Shown here: positions 22,770-33,364 of the stretch, piece by piece | How the letters are laid out: every line of letters starts with the position of its first letter | How positions within the stretch are numbered: the first letter of the stretch is position 1 | DNA from: Aedes albopictus | Taxonomy: Eukaryota; Arthropoda; Insecta; Diptera; Culicidae | Direction of reading: 5' to 3' | Length of the DNA: 64,000 nt | Assembly: GCF_035046485.1 (NCBI RefSeq) | Contig: NC_085136.1 | Coordinates: 83,035,734-83,099,733, forward strand | Position numbers and translations under genes: made by a program | The notes under the pieces: model-generated | Database searches by the model: none | The model's input: only the letters and a program-made list of their open reading frames with translations | What the model was told of the DNA's origin: nothing

Positions 22770-23075
22770 TGTTCGGGACTAGCATTACCCACCCATCCTG
22801 CATACGCTTGTGAGATTTCTATATGCAAATGCGGCGAATCTGCATCACTCACTCTCTCTGTGTGCAACATGGAGTTCGAAGACTATTGATAGGATCAGTA
22901 GGCAATCCGACTGGAACTCATCCAACGTATAGAGGGCCTAATTAGCTTCAGGATTAAACCCACAATTTTAGTTAGGTTCAGTTTGTTGGAACAGGCGGTC
23001 AGGGGTCCGCATATCTCTATGTTTTATGTAATTTAACTGTATATAGTGTGGAATAAATGTTAAAGTAGTACTATG
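22770..23075 (+). mobile_element. Putative BEL/Pao 3' LTR
   Basis: The segment begins TGTTCGGGACTAGC, as BEL LTRs begin TGTT, and contains AATAAA near 23,052 as a possible polyadenylation signal. It lies 3' of the BEL pol relic in the correct order. No second full LTR exists for comparison, and the right border is a guess. Confidence 0.45.
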
Positions 23076-23517
23076 TAGTGTTTATGGAATTCGGTGTTTA
23101 GTGTGGTTATTAGACCGAAATGGACTCCAACCTGGCCAGCCTAATTCAACAGGATCGATTGGTATCGATCAGGATCAACACCCCCCCCCCCCACATCTCT
23201 CCTTCTGTGGGCTAACTACCATCCAATTCGATGTTGGGGCTTGGACGAAGGAAGCTCCCCGACACAACCTATCCTTAATCTCAAATACTCCAACTCCTCC
23301 GAACACAGATTCCATCATCAGATTCCAGTTAGGTAACGTTACCTAAATGGAGGTATCTGAATAGATTCTACATAAATGAAGGTTTGAGTGTAACCAGAGC
23401 AGTTGGTAGACTTAAGAAAAACTGTATTGAGAGTGTGTGGTGAAGGTGCGGCGGGGGAGTTTCAGAGGAGCACATGAATCTTATGGAACTTTAAAAAGAG
23501 CTGCAAGAACTCCCCAA
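23076..23517. other. Spacer with poly-C tract
   Basis: Contains a C-run near 23,169-23,192 and a small inverted element-like segment near 23,325-23,395 (CCAGTTAGGTAACGTTACCT) related to sequence at 17.9 kb. No gene is seen. Confidence 0.35.
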
Positions 23518-23684
23518 CCCAAGCAACACACATGTTATAATAGAGTTACGACGGCGCATGTTTTGGTTGTATAGAAGTTTATTTCACGTAATTCTAACAT
23601 TGTGTTGAAATAACGTAAAATAAACTTGTATACAACTAAAACTTGCGCTGTCGTAACCTTTATATAACATGTGTGTTGCTTGGG
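23518..23684. mobile_element. 167-bp foldback MITE, second copy
   Basis: It starts CCCAAGCAACACACATGTTA and ends with the near-inverse TAACATGTGTGTTGCTTGGG, and has the same length as the copy at 15,057. Arms pair inwards (GTTACGAC with GTCGTAAC, and TTGGTTGTAT with ATACAACTAA). Subterminal sequence has diverged from the first copy while the tips and length are kept. No clear TSD. Confidence 0.88.
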
Positions 23685-24114
23685 AAAGGTCATCAAATCG
23701 AATGCCATTAGGATGAAAATATGACAAAGACATCTTGAAATTTGAAGAGCGCACATTTGAAGAACCGAATGTCCGTTTTGCACCGAAAAGTTGATCGATT
23801 GGTCACCACCAGCGGGTCATTAATCGATCCACTTATCAGCGCAAATCAATTTTCGGTTCTCCAGATTTGTGGTCTTGAAAATTTGAGGTATGGCTTCGTC
23901 ATATCAGACCTCACTTGACTTCACTGTTTCCAAGACAAACAAGAAATCATGAAAGAGGTGATAGCATTACGAAGAAGGATCCAATAGAATGGAGGCACCA
24001 AACAATATCAACGAAGTTGGAGTGAACGCAAACGCGTTCCGAAGAAGAGGAATGATGCAGCAATGCAGTTATACCAAATCGGTTTGGGGCAAGCCTCAAG
24101 GAAGCCAACAACAC
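23685..24114. other. Spacer, nothing recognised
   Basis: Short non-repetitive stretch with no open frame above 82 codons and no paired ends. Confidence 0.4.
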
Positions 24115-24122
24115 AGCTCAAG

Positions 24123-24348
24123 CAGCGTTGCCAACCTTCCAGATTTATCTGGATTTATCCAGATTTTTGAGGTCTCATTTTGAAAAAATCTGGAAGATCA
24201 AGACATTTGTTTTCGGGATTTGTAAGGTTTTTCTCGGAATTTGTAAGGTTTTGTCCGGAATTTGTAGGGTTTTTCCCACAATCCAGACTTTTCCAGACAA
24301 AACTTCCTAAATCATCCAGATTTTTCAAAAATTGACCTGGCGACCCTG
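24123..24348. mobile_element. 226-bp hAT-type MITE, 8-bp TSD AGCTCAAG
   Basis: The left end CAGCGTTGCCA and right end TGGCGACCCTG are imperfect inverted repeats beginning CAG. The 8-bp TSD AGCTCAAG is exact at 24,115-24,122 and 24,349-24,356. The interior is made of TCCAGATTT and GGNATTTGTAAGG motifs. Small size, an 8-bp TSD and CAG tips support a hAT MITE. The 60-90 codon frames here are incidental. Confidence 0.88.
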
Positions 24349-24639
24349 AGCTCAAGAGTCGAGCTTGATCGAGGTTAGGAGATAGGTGTATGATCGAGCT
24401 GTACGATATTGAAAAGGACAAACACAACGTGCACCTGAAGATTAAGCATCAGGTCTGGTATTTCAGTTACAGACTGTGAGTAGAAGGCGTTCAAATTGAG
24501 AGCGGAAGCAGCCGAGAAGTCTTTGACTGAAGCCACGGAAAAAAGCTTCGGCTGAACATCTAGAGAATCTCAAGAGCCTTTGGTATACTCGCTTAGAGAA
24601 AAGGTGCAGACATACGCCAGGATAACAGGAAGTCCCGAA

Positions 24640-25335
24640 AATAAAACAGAACAGTGAACAAGGACGTGCTGGTAATCGGAGGTCGAATGGAGTGCTATAG
24701 AAAGCCAGCAGACGAAGATGATGAAGCGAAAGAATAAGAAACAGAACAAGAAAGAATACCGTTGAACTCCAAGGGAGATAAAGAAGGGTGATGCGTGATC
24801 GTCGAAGCGAACGACAAGACATCGTACGTTGCGCTGCATAGGAGAGTGGAGGGGAATCCGGAGTTTAGGGAGTTGGGAGAAACCGTGGTGAAGACCAGAC
24901 GTATCCAAAAAGAAAAGATGTTGTGACTGAGGAAGAAATTGATCGAGCAGTTCAACCTGGAAGTACCGAAGACAATTTGGATTAAGAAATCGTTTGGAGG
25001 TACCTAAACGGCGGCTATCCGACTGCCAGTTGATGCGGCCAACAAGGTGGCGGGAACAGACAAGATCAAAGTCGAATGGACGGAGTGCTCTATGCGACTA
25101 GCTGCTAGAATAACCTAGCAAACGAAGAGATGCTCCAGGTGCATGGAGTTTGGTCCCCATTCCAAACACTGCGAGGGTCCAGACATGCCCAAACGGTGCT
25201 AAAAATGCGACGAAAACGTTGCTCGAGACTGCACGAATCAACCCTGGTGTATGCTGTGCATGTCAGAGGAAGAAAACGACCATTCGACGGGAGGCTATCA
25301 AGGCCCAGCCTATAAAAAGACGAAGGCAGGCCAAC
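24640..25335 (+). pseudogene. R1/LOA-like LINE ORF1 remnant with CCHC knuckles
   Basis: Reading across frames, pieces match ORF1 of R1-group non-LTR elements: VEANDKTSYVALHRRVEG, then IWIKKSFGG, then RLPVDAANKVAGTDKIKV, then the zinc-knuckle region near 25,120-25,270. In the knuckles RCSRCMEFGPHSKHC follows C-x2-C-x4-H-x4-C; a second (KCDENVARDC) and third cysteine pair follow. ORF1 proteins of this group bind the element RNA. Stops at several places and frame changes make it a pseudogene. ORF2 follows directly. The same family is present in the opposite direction at 44.2-46.5 kb. Confidence 0.8.
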
Positions 25336-25339
25336 AGTT

Positions 25340-27035
25340 ATGCAGATAACGCAAATCAATCTCAATCATTGCGACACCGTGCACCAACTGTTGTGGCAGT
25401 TGACAACAAAGACGAAGTGTTACGTTGCGATCATCGCAGAGCGGTATCACGGTACTCCTGAAAACGGCAATTGGATGGCGGATGTGGCAGGAAGTGCAGC
25501 TATACAAGTTATGGGAAGATTCCCCATTCAAAGTGGCGGAGAACTCTTCTTCTTTCTTCTTCTTTATGGCTCTACGTCCCCACTGGGAGTTGGCCTGCCT
25601 CACTTCAACTTAGTGTTCTTTGAGCATTTCCACAGTTATTGATTGAAGGGCTTCCTTTGCCTGCCATTGTATGAATTTGTATATTGTGAGGCAAGTACAA
25701 TGATATACTATGCCCAGGGAGTCGAAAAAATTTTCCCGACCGGAACGGGAATCGAACCCGCCGTCTCCGGATTGGCGATCCATAGCCTTAACCACTAGGC
25801 TAACTGGAGACTCATACGAACGACTCAAGATCACCAAATTTAACGGTGTATTCGTATGTAGCTGCTATGCGCCTCTAAGATTGACAGATCAGCAGAGCAA
25901 CATAACAGGATGCTGGATACACTCATTGATACACTGCGCTGGTAGGACGTAGGTCAGTAGTCATCGGCGGGGATTTCAATGCGGGGGCCTTTCAGTGGGG
26001 CAGCCGGCACACCAACGCAAGAGGATATAGACTACTTGAAACTCTGGCGAAGCTGGATGTTAAGCTGTGCAATGTAGGAACAGTTAGCACTTTCCGCAAA
26101 GACGGCTGTGAATCCATCATCGACATTACATTCTATATTCTATCGTTGACTCCCGCAGCGACCACCAGACTATCTTCTACAGGATAGGTCAAAGAGCTCC
26201 TTCCATAAGGAGGACTAAGACTTCTGAGCGGAAGACGGATTTTCCCTTACGTAATCAATGGGCAGCCCCTAGAGGAATGCGACGCTCAGTACTCTCCATA
26301 CGACTTGCCTCAGAGTTAGAAGACGAGCTCAGAGAGCACGAACTGATGCTGACAGAGAAGAGCGCAAGGTTGCATTCCGTGAAACTAGAGCTGCCGTCAA
26401 ACACAAGCAGAGCAACACGAACTGTTACAAGGAGCTATGCCAGGAAGCCGATGCTAACCCCGGGGAAAAATGCCTACCGAATCGTAATGGCAAAGCTGAA
26501 GGACCTAATGGCGCCAGTCGAAATGTTCCCAGACAAGCTGAACGATATCGTGGAGGGTCTATTTTCGAGACGCGATACAACAACAACATGGCCACATACG
26601 CCGTACAGCGATGGCGATGCGGAATTTACCGTAAATCGACTGGTCTCCAATAACGAGCTCGTTTTCGTGGCGAAAGCATCGAATGTGTTGAAGGCTCCCG
26701 GTCCGGATGAAATGGCCTACATGGCATTAAATACAGCGATCCTGGTGTATTCAGTTCAGATATGTTCAGGTCAGTGTTGCAGAAATGCCTGGAGGAAGGT
26801 GACTTTCCGGATCTATGGCAGGTCCAAAAACTATGGAAGAAGAACCGTCGGGGCTCCTGTGAACTGGCCAGCCTCCAACTGGAATTGCTTGACAAACCTC
26901 AGCACCCGTTCGGGAAGGAACGGTTTCGAAAGATGTTACACTGTCGGTGTAGGTTAGGTTCACCGCCAAGGACTATCCGAGTAGTACGCGAGATGATGGA
27001 GTGTCTAAGGGTGCACCGGTCAGTTGAACTCCTTC
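25340..27035 (+). pseudogene. R1/LOA-like LINE ORF2 remnant (endonuclease + RT), split by a SINE
   Basis: The endonuclease starts QINLNHCDTVHQLLWQ near 25,345, with NGNWMADVAGSAAIQVMGR further on. A SINE interrupts at 25,545-25,813, and the domain resumes with FNGVFVCSCYAP and VIGGDFNAGAFQWGS (near 25,965; GDFNA is the conserved endonuclease motif) and then SDHQTIFY. RT begins near 26,470 (NAYRIVMAKLKDLMAPVE), followed by LKAPGPDEM, a frameshift, and FRSVLQKCLEEGDFPDLWQV near 26,765. The catalytic FADD box is absent because the copy ends near 27,035. Several frameshifts and stops show it is dead. Confidence 0.87.
25545..25813 (-). mobile_element. tRNA-derived SINE inserted in the LINE endonuclease
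   Basis: On the minus strand the head starts GTCTCCAGTTAGCCTAGTGG, with the B box as the reverse of GGAATCGAACCC (25,748-25,759), then a body with AACTGTGGAAATGCTC and a GAAGAA tail (25,545-25,575). The head and body match the plus-strand SINE at 27,724. It divides the endonuclease reading frame, so it arrived after the LINE. I could not find an unambiguous TSD. Confidence 0.88.
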
Positions 27036-27714
27036 GATGATAGTGAAAATTCTTTCAACACTTGGTAATAAGCTACATAAAAATAACTGTATAGGAGTGA
27101 ATCTCTACATGTTTGGAAGGTCGTTTTGAATAGTGTGAGAGCTTCTTAGAAAAATCCTCCTTGTATTTTTTGGGAATTCCTCCTATTTACTCCATTTAGA
27201 TTTATAAATTTTACGTCTGTTTTCAAAGAACATCCTTATTTTCAAACTTTCACCTCCTCATTGATAGTAGATATTTTGCATTAACCTATGGCGCTGACAG
27301 TCCTGACCAATGGCACAAAGTTAAATTGGAAAGTAATAACCAAGAAAAAACAAGCAAAAAAATTTACCCTTATCATTCTTCATCAAGTAGATGTGCCTCA
27401 AACTTTGTTAGAAGGATACAAACCTGGTCATAAAGATACATTCTAATACACATACACACAACCGCATCATCAGCAAACCGACGTCACCGCACCGTAGTCT
27501 TCGGCGGCGTGGTCGTTGTCCGGATGGGGTTAACTGGCCAACAAAGTAGGTACGATCTCGGTCAGCTACCATAACCACTCTCTCTAAAAATTGCCATTCT
27601 TTCGGTATCTGGTTTCAGTCTCGCCATATACTCTCCCTCGATAGATGTATAGTTTGATAAGCATCGACGGGAGTCCCACAAAGGGGGCAATCACTTATTA
27701 CGAATCTGCACAGT
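27036..27714. other. Spacer, nothing recognised
   Basis: Non-repetitive sequence between the truncated LINE and the next SINE, without notable open frames or paired ends. Confidence 0.4.
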
Positions 27715-27723
27715 TGGCATCGT

Positions 27724-27992
27724 GGTCTCCAGTTAGCCTAGTGGTTAAGGCTATAGATCGCCAATCCGGAGACGGCTGGTTCGATTTTCGTTCCGATCGG
27801 CAAATTTTTCTCGACTCCCTGGGCATAGTGTGCATCGTTGTACTCGCCTCACAATATACAAATTCATGCAATGGCAAGCAAAGAAAGCCCTTCAATCGAT
27901 AACTGTGGAAGTGCTCAAAAGAACACTAAGTTGAAGCGAGGCATGCCAAGTCCCAGTGAGGACGTAGAGCCGTAAAGAAGAAGAAGAACAGG
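27724..27992 (+). mobile_element. tRNA-derived SINE with 9-bp TSD
   Basis: Head GGTCTCCAGTTAGCCTAGTG with an A-box core TAGCCTAGTGG, a decayed B box (GGTTCGATTTT at 27,778-27,788), body AACTGTGGAAGTGCTC and a GAAGAAGAAGAA tail. The direct repeat TGGCATCGT flanks it at 27,715-27,723 and 27,993-28,001. It is the same subfamily as the copy at 25,545 on the other strand. The damaged B box suggests weak or no transcription. Confidence 0.92.
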
Positions 27993-28122
27993 TGGCATCG
28001 TATTGATTCGTCCTTCATACCTTTTTGTAGAAGCTGCAAAAACATTCGCAGATCTAACATATACATCTGATGGATACAGTGTTACGTAATTCCTGAGCGA
28101 TGCCCAGAGACAATATGTACAC

Positions 28123-28916
28123 TAGTATGGGACTCGCTTGTATGGAAAAAATAAATCCTCGCTCCAGTCGACTTTTTAGATGCCATTTAGGTCCCATATG
28201 AACTGTACAAAATTTCAGCGCAATCGGTGAAACTATAATTTAGCGCAAGCGGATCAAAGTTTTCATAGGATTTACTATGGGAAAAGTTGCACTTTCAAAT
28301 AAAAATTCCCAGAGGTCGCCCCTTGTCTCCTTAATTCAAATCGATCAACGCTTCTTGTAGAAAAATCATTTATAAAACATTCCTTCGAAGACCGCAAAAC
28401 GATTGGATGCTTGAGGAAAAAGTTATTGATTTATTACCGATTAGTGATCCAACGAATGGCTTTTTGTTTTGTTTTATCAGCAGCACTGCTGCTGCCGTTG
28501 TAGCATGGGGTGGCGGGAGGCATCACCACCCCCAGAAACAGCAGCAGCCAAGGCAGCAGATACAGTGCTGCTAATAAAACAAAACAAAAAGCCGTTCGTT
28601 GGATCACTAATCGGTAATAAATCAATAACTTTTTCCACAAGCATCCAATCGTTTTGCGGTCTTCGAAGGAAAGTTTTATAAATGATTTTTCTACAAGAAG
28701 CGTTAATCGATTTGAATTAAGGAGACAAGGGGCGACCTCTGGGAATTTTTATTTGAAAGTGCAACTTTTCACATAGTAAATCCTATGAAAACTTTGAACC
28801 GCTTGCGCTAAATTATAGTTTCACCGATTGCGCTGAAATTTTGCACAGTCGATATGGGACCTAAAAGGAATCAAAAAAGTCAACTGGAGCGAGAATTTGA
28901 TAATTGTCCCATACTA
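28123..28916. mobile_element. hAT-type foldback MITE, 8-bp TSD ATGTACAC
   Basis: Ends TAGTATGGGAC and GTCCCATACTA are perfect inverted repeats, and the TSD ATGTACAC is exact at 28,115-28,122 and 28,917-28,924. It is 794 bp and closely similar along its length to the copy at 19,298, including the CAG/CTG-rich centre and the arms containing GAAGACCGCAAAACGATTGG. There is no transposase. Two near-identical copies 8 kb apart with exact but different TSDs show independent, fairly recent insertions. Confidence 0.96.
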
Positions 28917-28924
28917 ATGTACAC

Positions 28925-29690
28925 AAGGTAGCCGTTGAGCTTTGGATGCTTCACTGCTGATGTCGTTACCGACCGGAGGAAAACTAACCCGTTGGCAATA
29001 TAGAGCCATTTCCCTCACGTCAACAGCAGAAAGCTGAACTTTACAATATGGTTGGCTGATTAGGGGTGGACTTTTTCTCTCTCTGTGTTTTATTTTACTT
29101 CATGCAAGAAGAGTAATGGAATTTAGTTGTGGTGGAAGAACAGAGGTAACTCCAGTAGAATGTATCGTTCAAATTATCTGTCTATAGGTCTGCTTCAAAA
29201 TAAAAGTGAATTCATCTACCTCGTTTTTGCACTCCGCAACGTCCTATTGGCATGGGTTTAGAACTTGGCACGAAACCCTTCTTTTTTCTGCAGCTTGACC
29301 CAGAAACGTGGCTGGTCAATTTCTGTCGTCACAGTCCGCTCACAGTCATACCTCACCTCAGCTCCCCGAATTGCTTCCTTCTGCAACTGAATCACCAGTT
29401 GAAAAGCACAAGCACCGGACAAAAAGCATTGGACAGTTTTTGTCCGTTGTTTTTCCGTCGTGCATAATATACACTTATCGTAACGTTTTTTGGGCTCTGA
29501 AGTGGAGAGATAATAGCCATACTGAATTGCTAAATGTTTCCCAATCTATGGAGAGAAAAGAAACCACCTTGACATGTCATCTTATTGTGAGTTTGTTCGT
29601 TACAGTAAATGATATTCTTGTACCGACTTTTAGAATTCTTTAAGCAAAATCCCCTTTTTGAACGATTGTAATCAGTTTTGAACTTGCAGC
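28925..29690. other. Spacer, nothing recognised
   Basis: About 0.75 kb with open frames of 71 and 111 codons (29,252 and 29,308, plus strand) that overlap each other in different frames and match nothing I know. No repeats seen. Confidence 0.4.
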
Positions 29691-30075
29691 GTTGCTAGAC
29701 GAGGGCGAGCTCGATATGGGTGCTCTAGAGGACTGCTGGAGAACAGTGAAAGCAGCCATCTGCGACGCAGCCGAGAGCACCATCGGGTACGCGGAAAGGT
29801 GTCGACGAAACGAATGGTTCGACGAGGAATGCAGAGCGATTTTAGAGGAAAACAACGCAGCACGGACGGTAATGCTGCAGTAAGAAACCCGGCAGAACGT
29901 GGAACGTTACAGAGGCGGAAATAGCAGACCCACCGCGCCTATTTCGGAAGAAAAGCGCCGCCTGGAAGAAGCGGAGTGCGATGAAATGCTGTGCCGATTC
30001 TGCTTCATAACGCTTGCCAAAATCCGGGGTTTTCTTGACGAACGCACGTGAGGTAATCGAAAAATGGAAGCAGCA
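29691..30075 (+). pseudogene. RTE-like LINE ORF2 fragment (between endonuclease and RT)
   Basis: The frame from 29,692 reads MLDEGELDMGALEDCWRTVK, then AAESTIGYAERCRRNEWFDE and ECRAILEENNAARTVMLQ, and then a stop; ETRQNVERYRGGN follows in frame, and KRRLEEAECDEM further on. The pattern RRN-WFD-EC and NAA---MLQ followed by a basic R-rich helix matches the linker before the RT of the LINE at 52 kb, whose NDWYD-GE-EQL and NAAWARMLQ align with it. It is a scrap of the same broad family, ended by a stop and frameshift. Confidence 0.75.
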
Positions 30076-30179
30076 CTTTGGCAACACTGTATTGCTTTGC
30101 ATAAATACAGTTACTTTCGCATAAAAGTTTAAAATGAGTCTACGTATTTCAAGGACAGCGCCTATCTAGAAGAAACCAT

Positions 30180-30990
30180 TTAGGAACTTTTGAATAAATT
30201 CCTCAAGAAAATTCTGAAGAATTTCAAGAAGAAATCCAGGAGGAACCCTCCAAGGAATATCCGGAGCTCTTGGATAATTCCCAGTATAGTTTCTGTGGGT
30301 GTCTCTGAATAAATTCCGGATGAAATACCAGAAGGAGTTCTTGGTGGAATCTTTGAAAGAGTTCCAGATGAAATCTCTCCAGTATTAATATGACACATCT
30401 CCTCTGCAACTCCAGAAAAATTCTCTCAAAGAATTACAAGAAAACTCTCTAAAGGATTTCAGGAAGAAATTCCTGGAGAAATCCCTGAGGAAATTTCCGA
30501 AGAAACTCTAAAAAAAATCCTGAAGAAATCTCTGAAGCACTTCCGGGTGAATCCTTGAAGAAACTTCTGGAGAAATCCCTAAAAAAGTTCCTAATGAAAT
30601 GATAGATGAAATTTTTGAAGGAATCTCTGACGGAACTCTTGAAGAAATCTCTGAAAAAAATCCTGAAGAAAACCCCGAGAAACAATCTCGGTGGAATTCG
30701 TGGAGAAATTCCTGGAGGAGTCAATAAAGTAAATCTGCAATGAAACCAAGATGAATTTCCTAAACGAATCCCTTAAGGAATTCCTGGAGAAATTCAAGAA
30801 AAAATCCTGGAGGAATCTCTGAAAAAAAAACTTCTAGGGGAATCCTTGAATGAACTCCAGGAGAAACTTCTAGCAGACCTTCTAGAAGAATGTTAGACGG
30901 AACTTCTACTTGAATCCTTAAAAAAAAATCTTGTAGGAATTTCTCTAGACATTCCTCGAAGTATCTTTGGAAAACTTTCTGAATCCCTGA
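30180..30990. repeat. Diverged 12-bp satellite field
   Basis: Units near GAAATTCCTGGA / GAATCCCTGAAG recur at 12-bp spacing. The field is interrupted at 30,998 by a TA-flanked element and continues after 32,277 in the same orientation, so the two halves were once contiguous. Confidence 0.8.
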
Positions 30991-30997
30991 TGGAATA

Positions 30998-32274
30998 AGG
31001 ACTGTTCATTTTATAAAGAGGACAACTTTGCAAGGCTATAAAAAGAAAACGCGTAGTTCAAATTTGAGCAGCCTTGGTTAGTTGTTCAGTACATTATATT
31101 AGCAGATAATAACCATAAATAAATTGGGTTAAAATTATTGAACTTCATAGAAATGTGGCAAAGTGTTTCGAGAGATCAATTTTTCAATTCCCAAAAACTA
31201 AAGATAAACACAAAATTTCTGTAAAACATCGGTGTATCGTTTTTAATTGCATAAAGTGTTTGCCATGCTGCAGCAGTATGAGTGATACATATTCTGGCAA
31301 AATATAAACCTAATCGGAATAATGGTTGTTGAGATATTAAAGTTACAAGTTGGACTCGATTTTCATAATAAAATTTATTTGTTAAACAAAATAGTATAAA
31401 AATATTAAATTTTGAATGTTTTCAATGGATCTAGTCAAAAGTACTAATAATGCAATTTCAAATGCAGAAAACCGCTTCTTGATAGCATTGTTGGCTTGGT
31501 TACTGTGCTTCATGGCAGTTACCGGAGATAAAACCGCTTCGTTCTTTGAAGGTTCTTCTAAATAACGATGTACTCTATTGCAAATACAACTTAACAATGA
31601 TGTCGAAAATAAAAATTAACATGTAGTAATTTTCAAATGAGGTATATAATCACATAGGGTCAGACCTTGCTGAAAATAAAAAAAAATAATAAGCTTCTCT
31701 AGAATCAAAAAACTTGCATTTATGGAGCAAAAAGTATGCAATTTTTCATTATGGCCATCATTAAGTATTAAATTTATGATGAAGAATGTACTTTAAAGCA
31801 TATTTTTCTTCGGTATCATTTAGAATGCGATTCTCTTCTATACTGAACAAATTTTGAACTGATTCCGTAGTGTTATTGCATCACTGGACTTAAATAAGTA
31901 TTTTTTATCAATTTCATTGATAACAAGGCAACTCACTATATCAAGCTGTATAATCCTTGGTGCATTATTACTAACCAACTATTACACTCTACCTTTAGAA
32001 AAATAGTATTAGATCCCAACACATTGAAAAGTTCATGAAAATTTTAATACTATGTATGTGGAAAGTTGTGTAGAATTTTGAGAAATGGGGTTTTATTGAG
32101 TTTTAGCGAAAACCGCTTTAGTTCCATAACTAAGGACAATTTGTATAATGTTATATTTTTCCTACACTGTAGAATAGCTATGGAAATTTATGCAAAAAAC
32201 CGATAAGGATTTTATTGAAAAATAAAAAAGATATCACACAAATAAGGTGTCCTCTTTATAAAATGAACAGTCCT
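30998..32274. mobile_element. Non-autonomous TA-flanked element with perfect 27-bp TIRs
   Basis: The first and last 27 bp (30,998-31,024 and 32,248-32,274) are exact inverted repeats beginning AGGACTGTTCATTTT. TA flanks both sides (30,996-30,997 and 32,275-32,276), the TSD of the Tc1/mariner superfamily and relatives. The interior is AT-rich with no recognisable DDE transposase; the longest frame is 71 codons on the minus strand. The element sits inside the 12-bp satellite. Perfect TIRs suggest recent mobility. Confidence 0.88.
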
Positions 32275-32276
32275 TA

Positions 32277-33362
32277 TCTGGAGGAATCCCTGAAGAATTT
32301 TGTGTTAGAATATCTTCATGAACTCTTAAAGAAACCTCTTATTAAGCATTCAAAGAAATCCCTAAAGGTACTCTTGAATAAATTGTAAGGAATTCCTTGA
32401 GGAATCGGATGAAATTCTTTAATTGATTCCTGAAAGATTCTGAGGAACATATAGGGAAATTCCTGGAAAAATCCCTGAAGAAGTTCATAGCGAAATTCAT
32501 GAACAAATCCCTGGAAGAGTTTCCAGAGAAATCCTTATAAGAGTTTCTGGATAAATGCCGGAAGGAGTTCCTGGAGAAATCTCTGAATGAGTTCCAGAAG
32601 AAGTCCTTGAAGAAGTTCCTGAAAAAAATCTTCCCAGCAATTACAGGAAAAATTTCAACTGAATTTTCAGGAAATCTAGTAAAGAATTCCCTGAATTATT
32701 TTAAAAAGAAATAACTGGAGGAATAGCTAAAGATTTTCCTAAACCAATCCATGCAGAAGCTCCTGGAGAAATCCATGAAAGAGTTCCGGGAAGAACCCTT
32801 CCAGAAATTCAAAAAAAAAATCCCTCAAGAAACTTCAGGTTAAATCTCTCAAACGATTTGAACAGAAATCCCTGACGAAATTCCTGGAAAAAACCCTCGA
32901 GGAGTTTTTGAAGGAGTCCAAGCAGGAATCCGTGAAGAAGAAATCCCTGAAGAAATTTTAAAACAAATGTCAGAAATAGTAGCCAGGAATCCCTTTGAGG
33001 AACTCCTGGAGAAATATCTCCTAAAATTCCTGGTAAAACTACTAAAGCTATTTCTAGATAAATTCAAGAAGAAATTCGTTAAGTAATCTCGGAAAACTTC
33101 TAATTTATGAAAAAATCCTTCAAGGATTGGCAGGAAAAATCCCACAAAAAATTCAAGCAGAAATACCTAAAAAAACATTGAAGAGTTCCTGGAGGAGTCT
33201 CAGGAACAATCTCTGAAGGAAAGATCTTCGGAGAAATCTCTTAAAGAGTTTCAAGAGAAATTTCCAGAAAAAAATCCTGTAGAAATTCTTAAAGTTGCTG
33301 CAGAATTCCTGGAGAAATACATGAAAGAGTTCCTGCAGAATTCTCTGAATAAATACCTGAAT
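32277..33362. repeat. Diverged 12-bp satellite, first orientation
   Basis: Continuation of the field at 30,180-30,990, dominated by GGAATCCCTGAA / GAAATTCCTGGA forms. No gene is present; the 70-98 codon frames on the minus strand are repeat products. Confidence 0.8.
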
Positions 33363-33364
33363 GT

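Noticed and set aside
24155..24427. 90-codon minus-strand frame with repeated NSGQNLTNSEKNLTNPENK
   Set aside because: Generated by internal repeats of the 226-bp hAT MITE.
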